NCBI RefSeq assembly: GCF_030272615.1
Contig: NC_081412.1
Span: forward strand, 540,968,335 to 541,032,334
Length of the DNA: 64,000 nucleotides
Source of the DNA: Cryptomeria japonica
Taxonomy: Eukaryota; Streptophyta; Pinopsida; Cupressales; Cupressaceae
Direction: 5' to 3'
Shown here: one piece after another, positions 1-11,524 of the stretch
How positions within the stretch are numbered: position 1 is the first letter of the stretch
Layout: every line of letters begins with the position of its first letter
The notes under the pieces: model-generated
The model's input: the letters and a program-made list of their open reading frames with translations, nothing else
Told to the model about the DNA's origin: nothing
Database searches by the model: none
Translations under genes and position numbers: made by a program

Positions 1-1857
1 TAAGAGGTCATATGGTGTCCTAAGGGGTCATAGGACACCATTTGACCCCTTAGGACATAAGACGACCCCTTAGGACACAAAAAAAACCCTAACGATACCT
101 AAGGGGCCATATAGTTTCCTAAGGGGCCATAGGACACCATATGACTTCTTAGCACACCATACGACCCCTAATGACACCATATGGTGTCCCAATGGGTCAT
201 AGAACACCATATGACCCCTTAGGACACCATACAACACATAACAACACCAAATGGTGTCCTAAGGGGTCATATGGTGTCCTAAGGGGTCATAGGACACCAT
301 ATGACCCCTTAGGAGACCATATGACCCATAACAACACCATATGGTGTCCTAAGGGGTCATAGAACACCATATGACCCCTTAGGACACCATATGATCCATA
401 ATGATACCATATGGTGTCCTAAGGGATCATAAGACACCATATGACCCCGTATAACACAATATGACCCCTACCGACATCATATATTGTCCTAAGGGGTTAT
501 AGGACACCATATGACCCCTTATAACACAATATGACCCCTAACAATGTCATATAGTGTCCTAAGGGGTTATATGGTGTCTTAAGGGGTTATAGAACACCAT
601 ATGACCCCTTAGGATACCATAAAACCCATAACGATACCATATAATGTCCTAAGGGGTCATATGGTGTCCTAAATGGTCACAGGACACCATATGACCTCTT
701 AGGACATAGTATGACCCATAAAAAAACCTAATGGATCATATGGTGTCTAAGGGATCATACGATGTCTTGTGACCCCTTAGGACATAATATGACCCCTTGG
801 CACACCATACAACCCCCAACGACACCATATGGTGTCCTAAGGGGTCATAGGACACCATATGACTTGTTCGGACACAATATGACCCCTAAGAATACCTAAG
901 GGGTCATATGATACCATATAACCCCTTAACACACCATATAACCCCTAACAACACCATATGGTGTCCTAAAGGCTCATAGAACACCATATGACCCCTTAGG
1001 ACACCATAAGACTTATAACAACATCATATGGTGTCCTAAGGTGTCATATGGTGCTCTAAAGGTTCACGAGACACCATATGACCCTTTAGAACACAATATG
1101 ACCCCTAATGACATCTGAGTGGTCATATGGTGTCCTAATGAGTCATATGATATCCTATGACCCTTTAAGATACAATATGAGCCCTTAGCACACGATATAA
1201 CCTCTAACTATTCCATATGGTATCCTAAGGGGTTATAAGATGCCATATGGTATCCAAAGGTGTTATAAGATACCATATGACCTGTTAGGACACAATATGA
1301 CCTCTAACGACACCTAAGGGGTCATAGGACACCTTATGAACCCTTAGGACACAATATAACCCCTAACAACATCTAATGGGTCATATGGTGTCCTAAGTGG
1401 TCATATGACATCCTATGACCCCTTAAGACACAATATGACCCCTTAGCACACCATACAACCCCTAATAATGCCATATGGTATCCTAAGGGGTCATAGGACA
1501 CCACATGACCTGTTAGAACATAATATGACCCCAAACGACACCTAAAGGATCATATATTGTCCTAAGGGGTCATAGGACACCATATGATCCCTTAGGACAC
1601 CATATGATCCATGATGACACCATATAGTGTCATAAGGGGTCATATGACACCATAGATGACCCCTTAGGACACAATATGACCCCTAAAGACACCTTAGGGG
1701 TCATATGGTGTCCTCAGTGGTTATATGATATCTTATACCCCTTAGCACACCATACAAACTTTAACGACACCATATGGTGTCCTAAGGGTTCATAGGATAC
1801 CATATGACCCCTTAGGACACCATACGACCCCTAACGACACCTAAGGGGTCATATGGT
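1..1857. repeat. Palindromic satellite array
   Basis: The stretch is built from a degenerate 20-bp module, atggtgtcctaaggggtcat, and its exact reverse complement, intermingled throughout. Where modules meet they often form the 12-bp palindrome caccatatggtg. A longer period of about 75 bp is visible, for example palindromes near 332 and 406. Copies differ by scattered substitutions and short indels. The array runs off the left edge, so its full length is unknown. Short open frames here are repeat artefacts. Confidence 0.9.
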
Positions 1858-2935
1858 AAAGTTAGAGGTAAGGATAGGTATGATAGAGAGATGACATTTG
1901 GGGAAGAGAGAATTAGAGAGAGTTGGGGGTAATTAGGTGTTGGGAGGAGAGAGGGGATGGGAAAGTATCAACAAAGGGAGAGAGGGAGAGATGAGGAGAG
2001 AGGTTCAAAGACAGAGGTCTAGAGAGATGGTAATTAGGGTAAGGGGAGGGGGGAGAGAGAGGGAGGGAGTATCAACAAAGAAAGAGGGGGGAGAGATGGG
2101 GAGAGAGCCCCTGATTACCCTCTCTCCAATCCATCTCTTTGTTAATACTTCCTTCTTCCCCTCTACTCCTGCTAATTATGCTCTCTCTATCACTGTCTTC
2201 ACCTCTCTCCACCTCTCTCCCTCTCTCCTTTTGTTGATACTTACTCTTCTCCCTCTCTTATTATCCAATAATTACACCCAACTCTCTCTCACATTATTTC
2301 TTTCCCTCAATTACCCTCGATTACTTCTCTCCTCCTATGGGTTTATAGATACTTCCCTCTCCCCCTCTCCCCACCCCATAATTACTCTTTATGTCTCTCT
2401 TCACCTTTTTCCCCATCTCTCTTCTCTCTTTGTTGATACTTTTCCCTCTCCCCCTCTCCTCCTACCCCCTAATAGTCTCAAACTCTCCCTCTCATTCTCT
2501 CTTCACCCCAATCACCCCCTCCCTCTCTCTCTTCGCCTTCCACCTAATTACCTATAGCTCTCTCTCACACTCTCTCTTCCCCCCAATTAATGTCTCCTTC
2601 ACACCTCTCTCCCCCTCTCCTTTTTTGATACTTCCCTACACCTCTCCTTGTCCCCTCTGAATTTTGTTGCTAGAGATGAGAAGGAAATGCAAAGAGACTA
2701 GTCTAGATCTTAGGGAAGAGAGAGTGACATAGAGGAGGAAATTATGAAGAGGTAGAAATATAAGCACCTTGTAGAGATTGAATGAGGTATTCATTGATAG
2801 TTAGAGATATAGGTCTAGAGAGAGATGTATAAATATGGATAAAAGAGAGGGAGGAAGAAACAAATAGATGGAGCGATAGGTTTAGGAGAGAGAGGTGGAG
2901 AAAGGAACAAATATAGGTAACATGGTTTATCAAAA
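1858..2935. repeat. Purine/pyrimidine minisatellite that switches strand
   Basis: The plus strand is almost pure purine (gagaggg) to about 2105, then almost pure pyrimidine (ctctccc) to about 2660, then purine-rich again. The core agtatcaacaaag lies at 1964 and 2068. Its reverse complement, with changes, lies near 2137, 2229, 2342, 2428 and 2622. A second core, ggtaattaggg, alternates with the first and is also inverted in the pyrimidine half. This implies a unit of roughly 100 bp in two copies one way and about five the other. Long open frames here are low-complexity and not coding. Confidence 0.8.
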
Positions 2936-4094
2936 TTTATCGAACTCAATAAAATTCATAAATTTTCTATTATTAATTAATTACTTATTTAGTTTATTTT
3001 GAGATGATTGTTACAAAAATTCATGCAATAGGGAAATCATATGAAAAAGTCATGAGTTTTTTATGTTTTAAAAATGAAGGATGAATTTAAATGAACTATA
3101 ATTATTTTTTAAAAAAAATAATTGAAAATATACCTATTCCATATCATAGATCTCTTAATTACCTTTCCAACGCCTGTAAAAAGTCAAAATTTCGATATAA
3201 AACGCAAAAGTTATGCCCAAATTACTAATTTTTTTTTTTTTATTCTTTCAAAAATAGATATCCAATTTTAAAACATAATTTTTTCCCTCCATCTTTTGGT
3301 TCGGGTTTTCTTTGGGATTTGGATTGGAAGTGACAAACCTGGAAAGTCAACTGAAAAAACGTGTTTTTCAATATTCCTTGATTTTTCAGACTTTACACTA
3401 GTGGCTGAAGACTTTTTTTATAGCCAAAATTGATAAAACGAAAAGGGTTTTTAAAGGATGTTCTCAACTTTCCAACAATATATGGCTTGTCTTATTTTGA
3501 CTTTAATAAATATTTATTATTTATTTTCTAATTGAAGTCTGACAAAAGTCCTGATTGATAGACTGATTGAAAAATACTCATAACTTTCAAACCGCATAAC
3601 ATTTTTTGAATCTGAAACATGCGTCACATCCTATGCTTCATCTACTATAGGGAAAAATTAAAAAAAAACTTGAATTTCATAAGGTTTTGACCAAGTTAAG
3701 GTGGTCAGATGTAGGAGTTTCTGAATTTCTGAAAAGCTGTAGTAAAAAAATCATAAATAATTATTTACTTTATAAAAAATTATAAAAAAATATGTCACAT
3801 CCGGAAATGAGTCTAATACTTATATTATAAATCTTTTGAAAAAATATTATGATTTGATTGTGATTAGGGTGGTCAGACATACACCTACTTCTTATCTTTT
3901 TCCTGAAATTTTTGTACCACTGCATTGAAATTTGAAATTTTCATCAAATAGGATTTTTTTTTTCAAAAAACAACTAGTAGCTTAGAAATTGCATTCAATT
4001 TTCTATAGATTCTCTTCTTACATATTTTAAAAATAATGTTCATAACTTATTCAATTTTTCATGTCAAGTTGCATAACTCTAATTTTTTGAAATT
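2936..4094. other. AT-rich DNA without recognisable genes
   Basis: No credible coding sequence or RNA gene is seen on either strand. Homopolymer A and T runs are frequent. It could be an old, unrecognised transposon remnant. Confidence 0.6.
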
Positions 4095-4282
4095 TCATTG
4101 CCACTTAAGGGCCTGTTTTGGCACACCATGATCCTGCACATACCCATATCAATCACAAGGGACTCAATTCTCGTTCATAATGCATTGATTTACTCATGAC
4201 TGTCATCGCCACCTTCAATGATAAAATATCCACCTTAACTTTGGCTCTTTCTTCCCTCACACAATTGAAAGTTGAATGATAT
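4095..4282. repeat. Left part of a dispersed repeat split by copia D
   Basis: This matches 19790-19925 (shared: atcaatcacaagggactcaa-like text, then caatgataaaatatc) and 20405-20425 (ccaattgaa..ttgaatgatat). The continuation of the same repeat is found after the element, from 13794. The last five bases, gatat (4278-4282), form the left target duplication of copia D. Confidence 0.75.
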
Positions 4283-4726
4283 TGTAAGAATTTGTTGAAA
4301 ATAGCCAAGATCAAGAGCACATTGAACAACACAAAAGAGAGACAAAATATTTGATAAGAATAAATTGTATTCTAATCAATAGCAAAATGAGATCAATTGG
4401 ATCATTACATACAATGAAAAATGAGGTTGCTTATAAAGGCAAGGCAATATGGATATGCGAGCACACAATCATGACATGTAGCTAAATGAGAAACAAGGGT
4501 AGGTAGGAGAAATAATAAAGTATTCCACATGAGGTGGATCACCCACCGAAGGTGGAATGCAACAACAAGATAAGACCATAAAAGGTGGAATTTCTCGTAC
4601 ATACATCATCCCTATGTGCACACTTCCCCAAGTGTCTCATATCCAAACTACTATGAGATGCATTATCTTAAGTCAACTTTAGTAAGGTGTAATTATATCA
4701 AACATGAATAAATAATTACACCAACA
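4283..4726 (-). repeat. 3' LTR of copia D
   Basis: On the minus strand it begins TGTTGGTG and ends TTACA. It matches 13347-13793 over its whole length. A TATA-like TTTATAAGC is present on the minus strand near 4431-4439 and is conserved in the other LTR. An internal inverted repeat (attccac..gtggaat) lies near 4520-4560. The adjacent minus-strand tract AAGGGGCGG (4727-4736) is the likely polypurine tract. Confidence 0.85.
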
Positions 4727-4924
4727 CCGCCCCTTAAGTGAAACTTAGGAGAATGCACTTAAGTCTACAATGCAACTAAGAAAGCAAGATGGGTCTCGAC
4801 TATAAGGTCATGCTAGGTACCCATGTACAAATGCAAATGTAATCTCTCATAAAGCGGTAAAAGAGAGAAAAACCCAATGGGAACCCCCCCACCCCCCCCC
4901 GAAAAAAAAAGAGAGACCAACATT

Positions 4925-5660
4925 TGTTGATTTTGGGGACACGACAAGTCTCTTGATTGCTATGCAGGAGCTCTTCAAGAATCTCTATGCGGCCTCAGTA
5001 TGGACTCAACCTACCGAATGGTTCGGCACTGGTAGTCGCTCCAACACATTCTTTCCATGGCCATAGAGGTGATTCAACTAGAGCTCCCATCTAGCTCTTG
5101 GGTTTCTTGGCGGACTGGTATAACCGCGATCGAGTTCCAACCATGAACGTTTTAGATAGCTTTTGGGCTTTTTGGGATGAAAGTTGGAAGTTTGGGTTGT
5201 TGCCCGATTTGATGACCAATTTTCGGATGTGTGAGAATCAGACAAATATCTTATATAGGGGACTGTGTTGACTCATTCATCTCCCCTTGTGCCCCTCTAT
5301 CCCGACCGACGTTGGTGCTCAAAAGGTTGGATTTCTCAGATATATAAACATGCACCACCATTTTTCGATTGTGAGGGACACGACAAGTCACTTGAATACT
5401 ATTTGGGCGCTCTCTGAGAATCTCTATCCATTCTCGGTATTGAATCATCTTGTGGAATGATTTAGCACATGTAGTCGATCCAACACCTACTTGTTGTGGA
5501 CCACCTAGATGATACGATTCGAGCCCCCATCTAGCTTTTGGGTTGCTTGGCGGATTTCCCTATTCGCAAGTGATTTTGGTCCCTGAACGTTTGAGAAAAT
5601 TGATTGCTATGCGTTGGCTCTCTGTCTCGGGAGCCTCTGTCTAGATTTTGGGTCTCCATG
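4925..5660. repeat. Two direct repeat copies beside the rRNA fragment
   Basis: Copy 1 (about 4930-5190) and copy 2 (about 5360-5660) share ggacacgacaagtc, gaatctctatcc/gc, tagtcg(a/c)tccaacac, cccatctagct(c/t)ttggg and cttggcgga in the same order, with a period of about 430 bp. Copy 2 runs into the 26S fragment through the short shared text gaaagtcgaa. The origin is not recognised. An rDNA spacer or another captured sequence is possible. No coding potential is convincing. A run of C and A at 4887-4910 lies just upstream. Confidence 0.6.
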
Positions 5661-5864
5661 GAATGAAAGTCGAATTGTAGTCTATAGAAGCATCCTCAAT
5701 GATAGACTGGGACCAAATCCCCTGGAAGGGGATGCTAGAGACGGTGAGAGCCCCATGAAGCCTAAACCCTGCTGCACCATGAGGCGTTGTTAGCGAGTCG
5801 GTTTGTTTGGGAATGCAGCCCTAATCGGGTGGTAAATTCCGTCCAAGGCTAAATACGAGCAAGA

Positions 5865-5896
<32 letters not shown>

Positions 5897-7782
5897 ATGA
5901 AAAGGAATTTGAAAAGAGAGTTAAAGAGTGCTTGGAATTATCGGGAGGGAAGAAGATGGAGGTCGACGATGCGCCCCAGTCGTATGTGGAATGACATCAG
6001 CCGGTCCACTACTCGGCTCAGTGGGCGTGCCAATGTAGCCTTCTTGTCGCATTGTACCTTCGTCATGATGATTGAGGAGTGAAGTGCACGCCTACCAAGG
6101 CGAGCCCTCGGGCACTTGCGTGCTCGTGGTGCTGGCTAGCGGGCTTTCCATTCGACCCGTCTTGAAACATGGACCAAGGAGTCTGACATGTGTGCAAGTT
6201 GGTGGGTTGGGAAACCCGTGAGACACAAGGAAGATGACTGGCGAGATCCCCTCTCAGGGGGTGCACCGTCGATCAACCCTGATCTTTTGTTAAGGGTTCA
6301 AGTGCGAGCACACCTATTGGGACCCGAAAGATGGTGAACTATGCCTGAGCAGGACGAAGCCAAAGAAAAATCTAGTGGAGGCTTGTAGCGATACTGACGT
6401 GCAAATTGTTCGTCTGACTTGGGTATAGGGGTGAAAGACTAATCGAACAATCTAGTAGCTGGTTTCCTCTGAAGTTTCCCTCAGGATAGATGGAGCTCAT
6501 GTGTGAGTTATATTGGGTAAAGCAAATGATTACAGACATTGGGGGCGTAATGTCCTCGACCTATTCTCAAACTTTATGTAGGTAAGGCGACGCAGCTGCT
6601 CCGTTGAGCCGCACCACGAAATCGTGAGCTCCAAGTGGGCCATTTTTGGTAAGCAGAATGGATGATGTGGGATGAACCAAAAGCTGAGTTACGGTGCCAA
6701 ATTGCATGCTAACCCAGATCCCACAAAAGGTGTTGGTTGATTAAGATAGTAGGACAGTGGTCATGGAAGTTGAAATCTGCTAAGGAGTGTGTAACAACTC
6801 ACCTGCCAAATCAACTAGCCCCAAAAATGGATGGCGCTGAAGCGCGCAACCTATACTCGATCATTGGGGCAAGTGCCAGGCTCCGATGAGTAGGAGGACG
6901 CAGAGGTTGTTGCGAAACCCTGGGCGTGAGCCTAGGGTGACCGACCCCAGTGCAGATCTTGGTGGTAGTAACAAATATTCAAATGAGAATTGTGAAGACT
7001 GAAGTGGGGAAAGGTTCCATGTGAACAACACTTGGACATGGGCTAGTCGATCCTAAGAGATGGGGAAGCCCTATTTCAAGGGTGTACTTTGTGCGATCAT
7101 CAAAAGGGAATTAGGTTAACATTCCTGTACCGGGATGTAGTGGCGGACGACAATGTTAGGAAATTCGGAGACGTCAGCGAGGGCCCCAGGAAGATAATTT
7201 TTTTTTTTTTAACAGCCAACCCACCCTAAAATCATTCAACTAGAGATAGGGTCCAGCAGCTGGAAGAGCGCCACATGTCCTATGGTGTCCAATGCGCCTT
7301 CGCCGACCCTTGAAAAATCTAGAGGACCGAGTACTATTCATGCCCAGTCATACTCATAACCGCATCAGGTCTCCAAGGTGAACAACCTTTGGTCAATAGA
7401 ACAATGTTGGTAAGGGAAGTGGGAAAAATGGATCCGTAACTTTGGGAAAAGGATTGGCTTTGAGGGCTGGGCTTAGGGGTCTATGCCTCGAACCCATGGG
7501 CTGTTGGTGGCCTGCCTGAGTTGCTACCGTGGTGAGGGCGGGTCGTCGTGTGTCGATTGGGTGATGGACATAGGGCGCTCCCTTTAGGGGAATTTTCTTA
7601 GGCGATGAACAACTGAATCAGAACTGGTACAAACAAGGGGAATCTGATTGTTTAATTAAAACAAAGCATTGTGATGGTCCTTGCAGATGCTGATGTAATG
7701 TGATTTCTACCTAGTGCTCTGAATGTCAAAGTGAAGAAATTCAACCAAGCGGTGGTAAATGGTGGGAGTAACTATGACTCTT

Positions 7783-7819
<37 letters not shown>

Positions 7820-7963
7820 ATGCATGAATGGATTAACAAGATTCCCATTGTCCCTATCTACTATCTAGTGAAACCATATCTAAGGGAACGGGGCTCTGCA
7901 AAATTAGCGAGGAAAGAAGACCCTATTGAGCTTGACTCTAGTCCGACTTTGTGAAATGACTTC
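5661..7963 (+). pseudogene. Decayed 26S rRNA gene fragment
   Basis: About 2.3 kb is collinear with plant 25S/26S rRNA. Recognisable conserved blocks are gaattgtagtct at the start, ggtaaattccgtccaaggct (5830), acaagtaccgtgagggaaag (5879), cattcgacccgtcttgaaac (6149), gggtataggggtgaaagact (6420), aacagcc..ccaccctaaaat (7210), taattaaaacaaagcattg (7654) and gtccgactttgtgaaatgac (7949). The first 100-odd bases and roughly the last third of the gene are missing. Relative to the usual sequence the changes are mainly C to T and G to A, about 9 percent in the 7735-7963 block by my count against a remembered consensus. It lies inside copia D, opposite to the element's coding strand, and is not expected to make working rRNA. 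Confidence 0.93.
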
Positions 7964-8225
7964 TCTCTCCCGCGAGCTCTCTTCTCGAGTCTTTTCCATG
8001 TCCCATGGAGGTTTCATTTTAAAACTCGGTCACACAAATGTGCCCGGATAAGAGCAAAATTTCCTATGAGGAGAAGCTCATCTTGGGGAGAAGCAATGCT
8101 GAGTGTTTCGACAGAGGGTAGAGAGGCATTGTTTGGGAATTTGCACAAAAGCATGCTACAATTTCACTGATGACTTCTTCTTCATCTTCGACAATGGGGG
8201 GGTACCTCTTCGACACAAAAAATCT
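7964..8225. other. Junction segment after the rRNA break
   Basis: The 26S match stops after gaaatgactt at 7963. The following sequence (ctctctcccgcgagctctct and onward) does not continue the rRNA. It has no gene and no match that I recognise elsewhere in the window. Confidence 0.5.
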
Positions 8226-9336
8226 TGTTTACGGGGTCGAGGTGGGATTTTTCGTGTGAGGTGCACCACCAAATGTGCGTAGGGGGCATATACCTGGGAA
8301 ATGGAGGTCTCTGAGTGGCCTTACTCAGTCTTGTGCATGTTGCATTCTCTCATGACATGATTGTCGCGAGCATGTCCGGTTCAGAGGTTTTTGGGTAAAG
8401 GGTTCCGTACAAGATGTTCTTCCTAGGCTCTTGTGAACTGAGACTCCGCATCGTCATGCTCTGGTTCTCATGGGTGGTTCATGCCTTATCGAGCTACTTG
8501 TCATGGATGATTACGATCGAGGCCTTCCTTTGAGAGGGGAATTGTTCAGGCTGGTCGAGACAGGATTGTTCATGCGGGGTGCACCACCAAAAGTCTGTAG
8601 GGGGCATATGCCTGGGAAATGGATGTCTTTGAGTGGCCTTACTCGATCACGTGCACAGACTCTCTCATGCCATGAATATTGTGAGCATCGATGGTTCGGT
8701 GGTTTTCGGGTAAAGGGTTATGTATAGGATGTTCTTCCTAGGCTCTTGTGAATGGACGCCCCTTGTCATCATGCTCCAGCTCATAGAGGGTCATGTATGG
8801 AACCCTTTACCCACAAACTTGAGGATAACAATGATCACGATGCGTCTATCTCAATAGGCAAAATTGTGCATGAAACCACCTCAATTGTAAGGCCACTCAA
8901 AGACATCCATTTCTCAGGTATATGCCCCCTACACACATGTTGTGGTGCAACCCGCACAAACGAGTACATCTCGACCGATATACAAATCATTCCCCTCCAA
9001 GCGCGACTTGGGTGACCATTCTTCGTGACCACTACGACCCTCCCGATGGGGAAACAGGACCCTCCCCGGGCTAGAGCACGATGACAAGGGGCATCGGTTC
9101 ACAGGAGCTTGGGAAGAACATCCCATATAGAACCCTTTACCTGAAAACCATTGAACCGTCCATGATCGTGATAGTCATGCCGTGAGAGAGTGCACCGTGC
9201 ACGCAACCGAGTAAGGCCACCTCAAGACATCCATTTCCCAGGCATATGCCCCTACACAATTTTGGTGGTGCACCCCGCACAAACAATCCCAACTCGACCA
9301 GCCTGAACAATTCCCCTCTCGACCAGCCTGAAAACA
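8226..9336. repeat. Four-copy repeat cluster, two direct and two inverted
   Basis: Two plus-oriented copies (about 8235-8465 and 8560-8785) share ggtgcaccaccaaa, ggcatatgcctgggaaatgga, gagtggccttactc, gggtaaagggtt and gatgttcttcctaggctctt. Two reverse-complement copies follow (about 8795-8985 and 9045-9300), with aaccctttacc, aaggccac, catttccc/tcaggcatatg and ggtggtgcaccccgc. The symmetry centre is near 8790. A short tandem duplication (tcgaccagcctgaa, 9295-9332) closes the cluster. GC content is above its surroundings, so an rDNA spacer origin is possible but not shown. Open frames here are repeat shadows. Confidence 0.75.
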
Positions 9337-9675
9337 ATACAAAGAACTCTCAAAGAATTATGAAAAGGATAAAACCGCATGTGAGGAAAAAGAACCCCCC
9401 ATAAGAGAGAAGAAGAGAGACCAAGTAGCCTCCCTCAATATAGAATTTGGACCAATAGTAGAAGCTTGAAATTGAATGAAGAAACTACTCCATGATCGTC
9501 GAACAATGTTCCTCCCTTTGCAAAGAAACAAAACCAAAGTTGTATCCATGAAGTCTCCCCAATCATGAAGGGAAGATGTAGGAAAAAAATTCATGATGCA
9601 TGGAGTCTCTGAAAACTGCGCAAGTGTTCCCATGTCGATGCTGAAAGTTACCCCCTCCAAGTTAGGTGTACTAGT
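9337..9675 (-). other. 3' non-coding part of copia D
   Basis: It lies between the repeat cluster and the stop of the protease frame. An open frame on the minus strand (9358-9660) has no motif and is probably chance. Confidence 0.5.
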
Positions 9676-10587
9676 TCACATTGCTGAAAAAGGCACTCCA
9701 AAATCTAGTGAAGATGAATGTAGAACAAGATCCAAAGATTCACATGTCTCCTCTAAGGGTAGAGAGACCTCCTCCAAATGTTGTACATAATAATCCACAA
9801 TCATGTCAACCTCGAAAGAATGATCATGTAGGGAATGAACAAGAGAGTTGGAGCTTTCCCTCACAACAATCAAAGAAGGATCATCTTCATCAAAGAGAAG
9901 ATGAATGTCATCAATGATGACTCCCAAATATGCAATGTAGGACTCCATACATAAACCTGCAATGTCTGTCAAGTAGTCATCCCAAGAAATTGAAGCTGGA
10001 AGACAAGATATATCTTGTTGCATTGAATCACAAGAAGGAAAATATGTCACATGATTTGCATCATCAGATACAATAGGTGATGTGATATCAAGAGGAGAAG
10101 ATGAAATGCAAGGTTCAAGAATGGGATCACATGTGAGAATCCCCAAGTTCAAGTACCCAAAGTTCTCCTTGAAATCTAAATCATCACAAGAAGTGTGATC
10201 ATCATGTGAAGAATCATCCTCATCAATATGAACAAAATTTGCAAAGGAATATAACTGAGATGCATGATCCACCACCCCTCTAGCAATAATATCTCTATTA
10301 TCCAAGTCTCTAATGATAATTGATTCAAGTGTGAACTCCACACTTTTCCTTGTTGCTCCATGAGTGATTTGATATATGGAAAGGAGATCATTTTTCAAAT
10401 GAGGTACACACAACACATCATGGAAGGAGTTATCCCCAATGACAATAGATAATTTCCCAATCACATTCATGTATGTATGATTGCCCATCAAAATATGTGC
10501 CATGGTGCAAGGCTCAAATGAAGAGAACATAGACTGCAAAGATGCCATATGATGAGAAACCCCTGAATCTAGAAGCCATCTCCCCAA
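9676..10587 (-). CDS. Copia D protease with acidic C-terminal tail
   Basis: This is an uninterrupted 303-residue frame. Near its start it has WLLDSGVSHHMA, the aspartic protease signature (DSG) of copia polyproteins. CVPHLKNDLLSI and SQLYSF follow, typical of the segment leading to the GAG-pre-integrase domain. From about residue 118 the family pattern stops. There is no zinc-binding integrase domain and no DDE core. Instead some 185 residues are rich in Asp, Glu, Ser and Leu (for example IDDIHLLFDEDDPSLIVV). The start is not a clear ATG, so the frame is probably the downstream part of a gag-protease polyprotein whose upstream part is broken. The tail matches nothing I know. It could be a remnant of a captured gene or a family-specific extension. 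Confidence 0.65.
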   Translation of the reverse strand: MGRWLLDSGVSHHMASLQSMFSSFEPCTMAHILMGNHTYMNVIGKLSIVIGDNSFHDVLCVPHLKNDLLSIYQITHGATRKSVEFTLESIIIRDLDNRDIIARGVVDHASQLYSFANFVHIDEDDSSHDDHTSCDDLDFKENFGYLNLGILTCDPILEPCISSSPLDITSPIVSDDANHVTYFPSCDSMQQDISCLPASISWDDYLTDIAGLCMESYIAYLGVIIDDIHLLFDEDDPSLIVVRESSNSLVHSLHDHSFEVDMIVDYYVQHLEEVSLPLEETCESLDLVLHSSSLDFGVPFSAM

Positions 10588-11524
10588 ATCATGACTTCTA
10601 GTAGCACAAATAGATTGTCCCTTACCTTCGACTGAGAGGAAGAGGAAGGATATGAATCCTTCTTCTTATAAGCGTATGGTAAATAATGTTGTTATTCTTG
10701 AGGATGTTGGTCAACTCATCAATCTGCTTAGTGCGACAATGTTGCTAATCATGATCAATCTTCTTGCAGTAAGAAGAAAACCTCTCCTTATATGATTTTC
10801 CCTTGGGTGAAGAAGAAGAGTCCTTTTGTTGTGGAGAGGAAGATTTTTCTTTATCTTGTTGTATCTTAGGCTTAGACTACTTCCGCTTCTTGTTGGAATC
10901 CTTGCCACCAAAGCCTTAGATTTGGAAGGCTTGAGAGTCCCCATGCTGAACAATTTAGATTGCTCCAACATCAACATTTATGTGAATGTATTAAATGTAG
11001 GCATAATGAAGGAGCTACCCACTATCAAGTGACGAGTTTGGAAGCTAGAAACAAATGCTGCATACTCTGATGAAAGCTTTCCCAAAAGGTTGTAGACCAA
11101 CTGCGCATCCTTCTTGTCAATGCCACAATCCTTCAGCTGCGCTCTTAGCTCATTTGCCTTGGTAACATAATCTTGAATTGTAACAAAGTTCTTGGGATCC
11201 AACATGGTGAGATCATTATCAAGTTGATAGCCTCTAATCTCATCAATTTGCCCATACAATTTTCCCAAGACATCCCATGCTTCCTTAACTGTTTTACACT
11301 TGTAAATGTGAAAGATGAGATCCTTTGATATGTATTTCCTCAATGTACCAACAACCATAATTTTCTTAGTGAGCCATTCCATGTGAGCATTAGGATCAAC
11401 TAGTGCGGTTATAGTTCCATCATTATAGCGAGTTAATCCTTTTTTGCATTAGCTTACTCCATACATCAATTTTCCATGAAGCATAGTTATGTGGAGTTAA
11501 AAGTGGAAATTTAGGAGAACCCAT
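10588..11524 (-). pseudogene. Copia D gag (broken)
   Basis: Gag forms the capsid-like particle. The minus-strand ATG at 11524 gives MGSPKFPLLTPHNYASW, a typical copia gag start. A frameshift follows near 11430. The central part at 10978-11382 carries the UBN2-type gag pattern (TVKEAWDVLGKLYG, LTMLDPKNFVTIQDYV, QLVYNLLGKLSSEYAAF). Further on, near 10725-10780, is a zinc-knuckle remnant (YCKKIDHD, stop, QHCRTK), where an in-frame TAG sits between the metal ligands. Frame changes between 10590 and 10980 separate it from the protease frame. It is non-functional as it stands. Confidence 0.8.

Noticed and set aside
1-1857. CRISPR-like array of short repeats
   Set aside because: The repeats occur in both orientations, spacers are also repeat-derived, no cas genes are present and the genome is plant nuclear.
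1937-2557. A 206-codon open frame on the plus strand
   Set aside because: It is the purine/pyrimidine minisatellite read as protein (Arg/Glu/Gly, then Leu/Ser/Pro). It has no domain, and the repeat explains the absence of stops.
5661-7963. Functional rRNA gene
   Set aside because: Both ends are missing, C-to-T changes are many, and it lies inside a retroelement.
8470-9337. Several open frames in the inverted repeat cluster
   Set aside because: They repeat the same text in different copies and orientations and have no family motif.
9358-9660. 100-residue frame after the copia D protease
   Set aside because: No motif, overlaps another frame on the opposite strand, and lies in the 3' non-coding part of the element.
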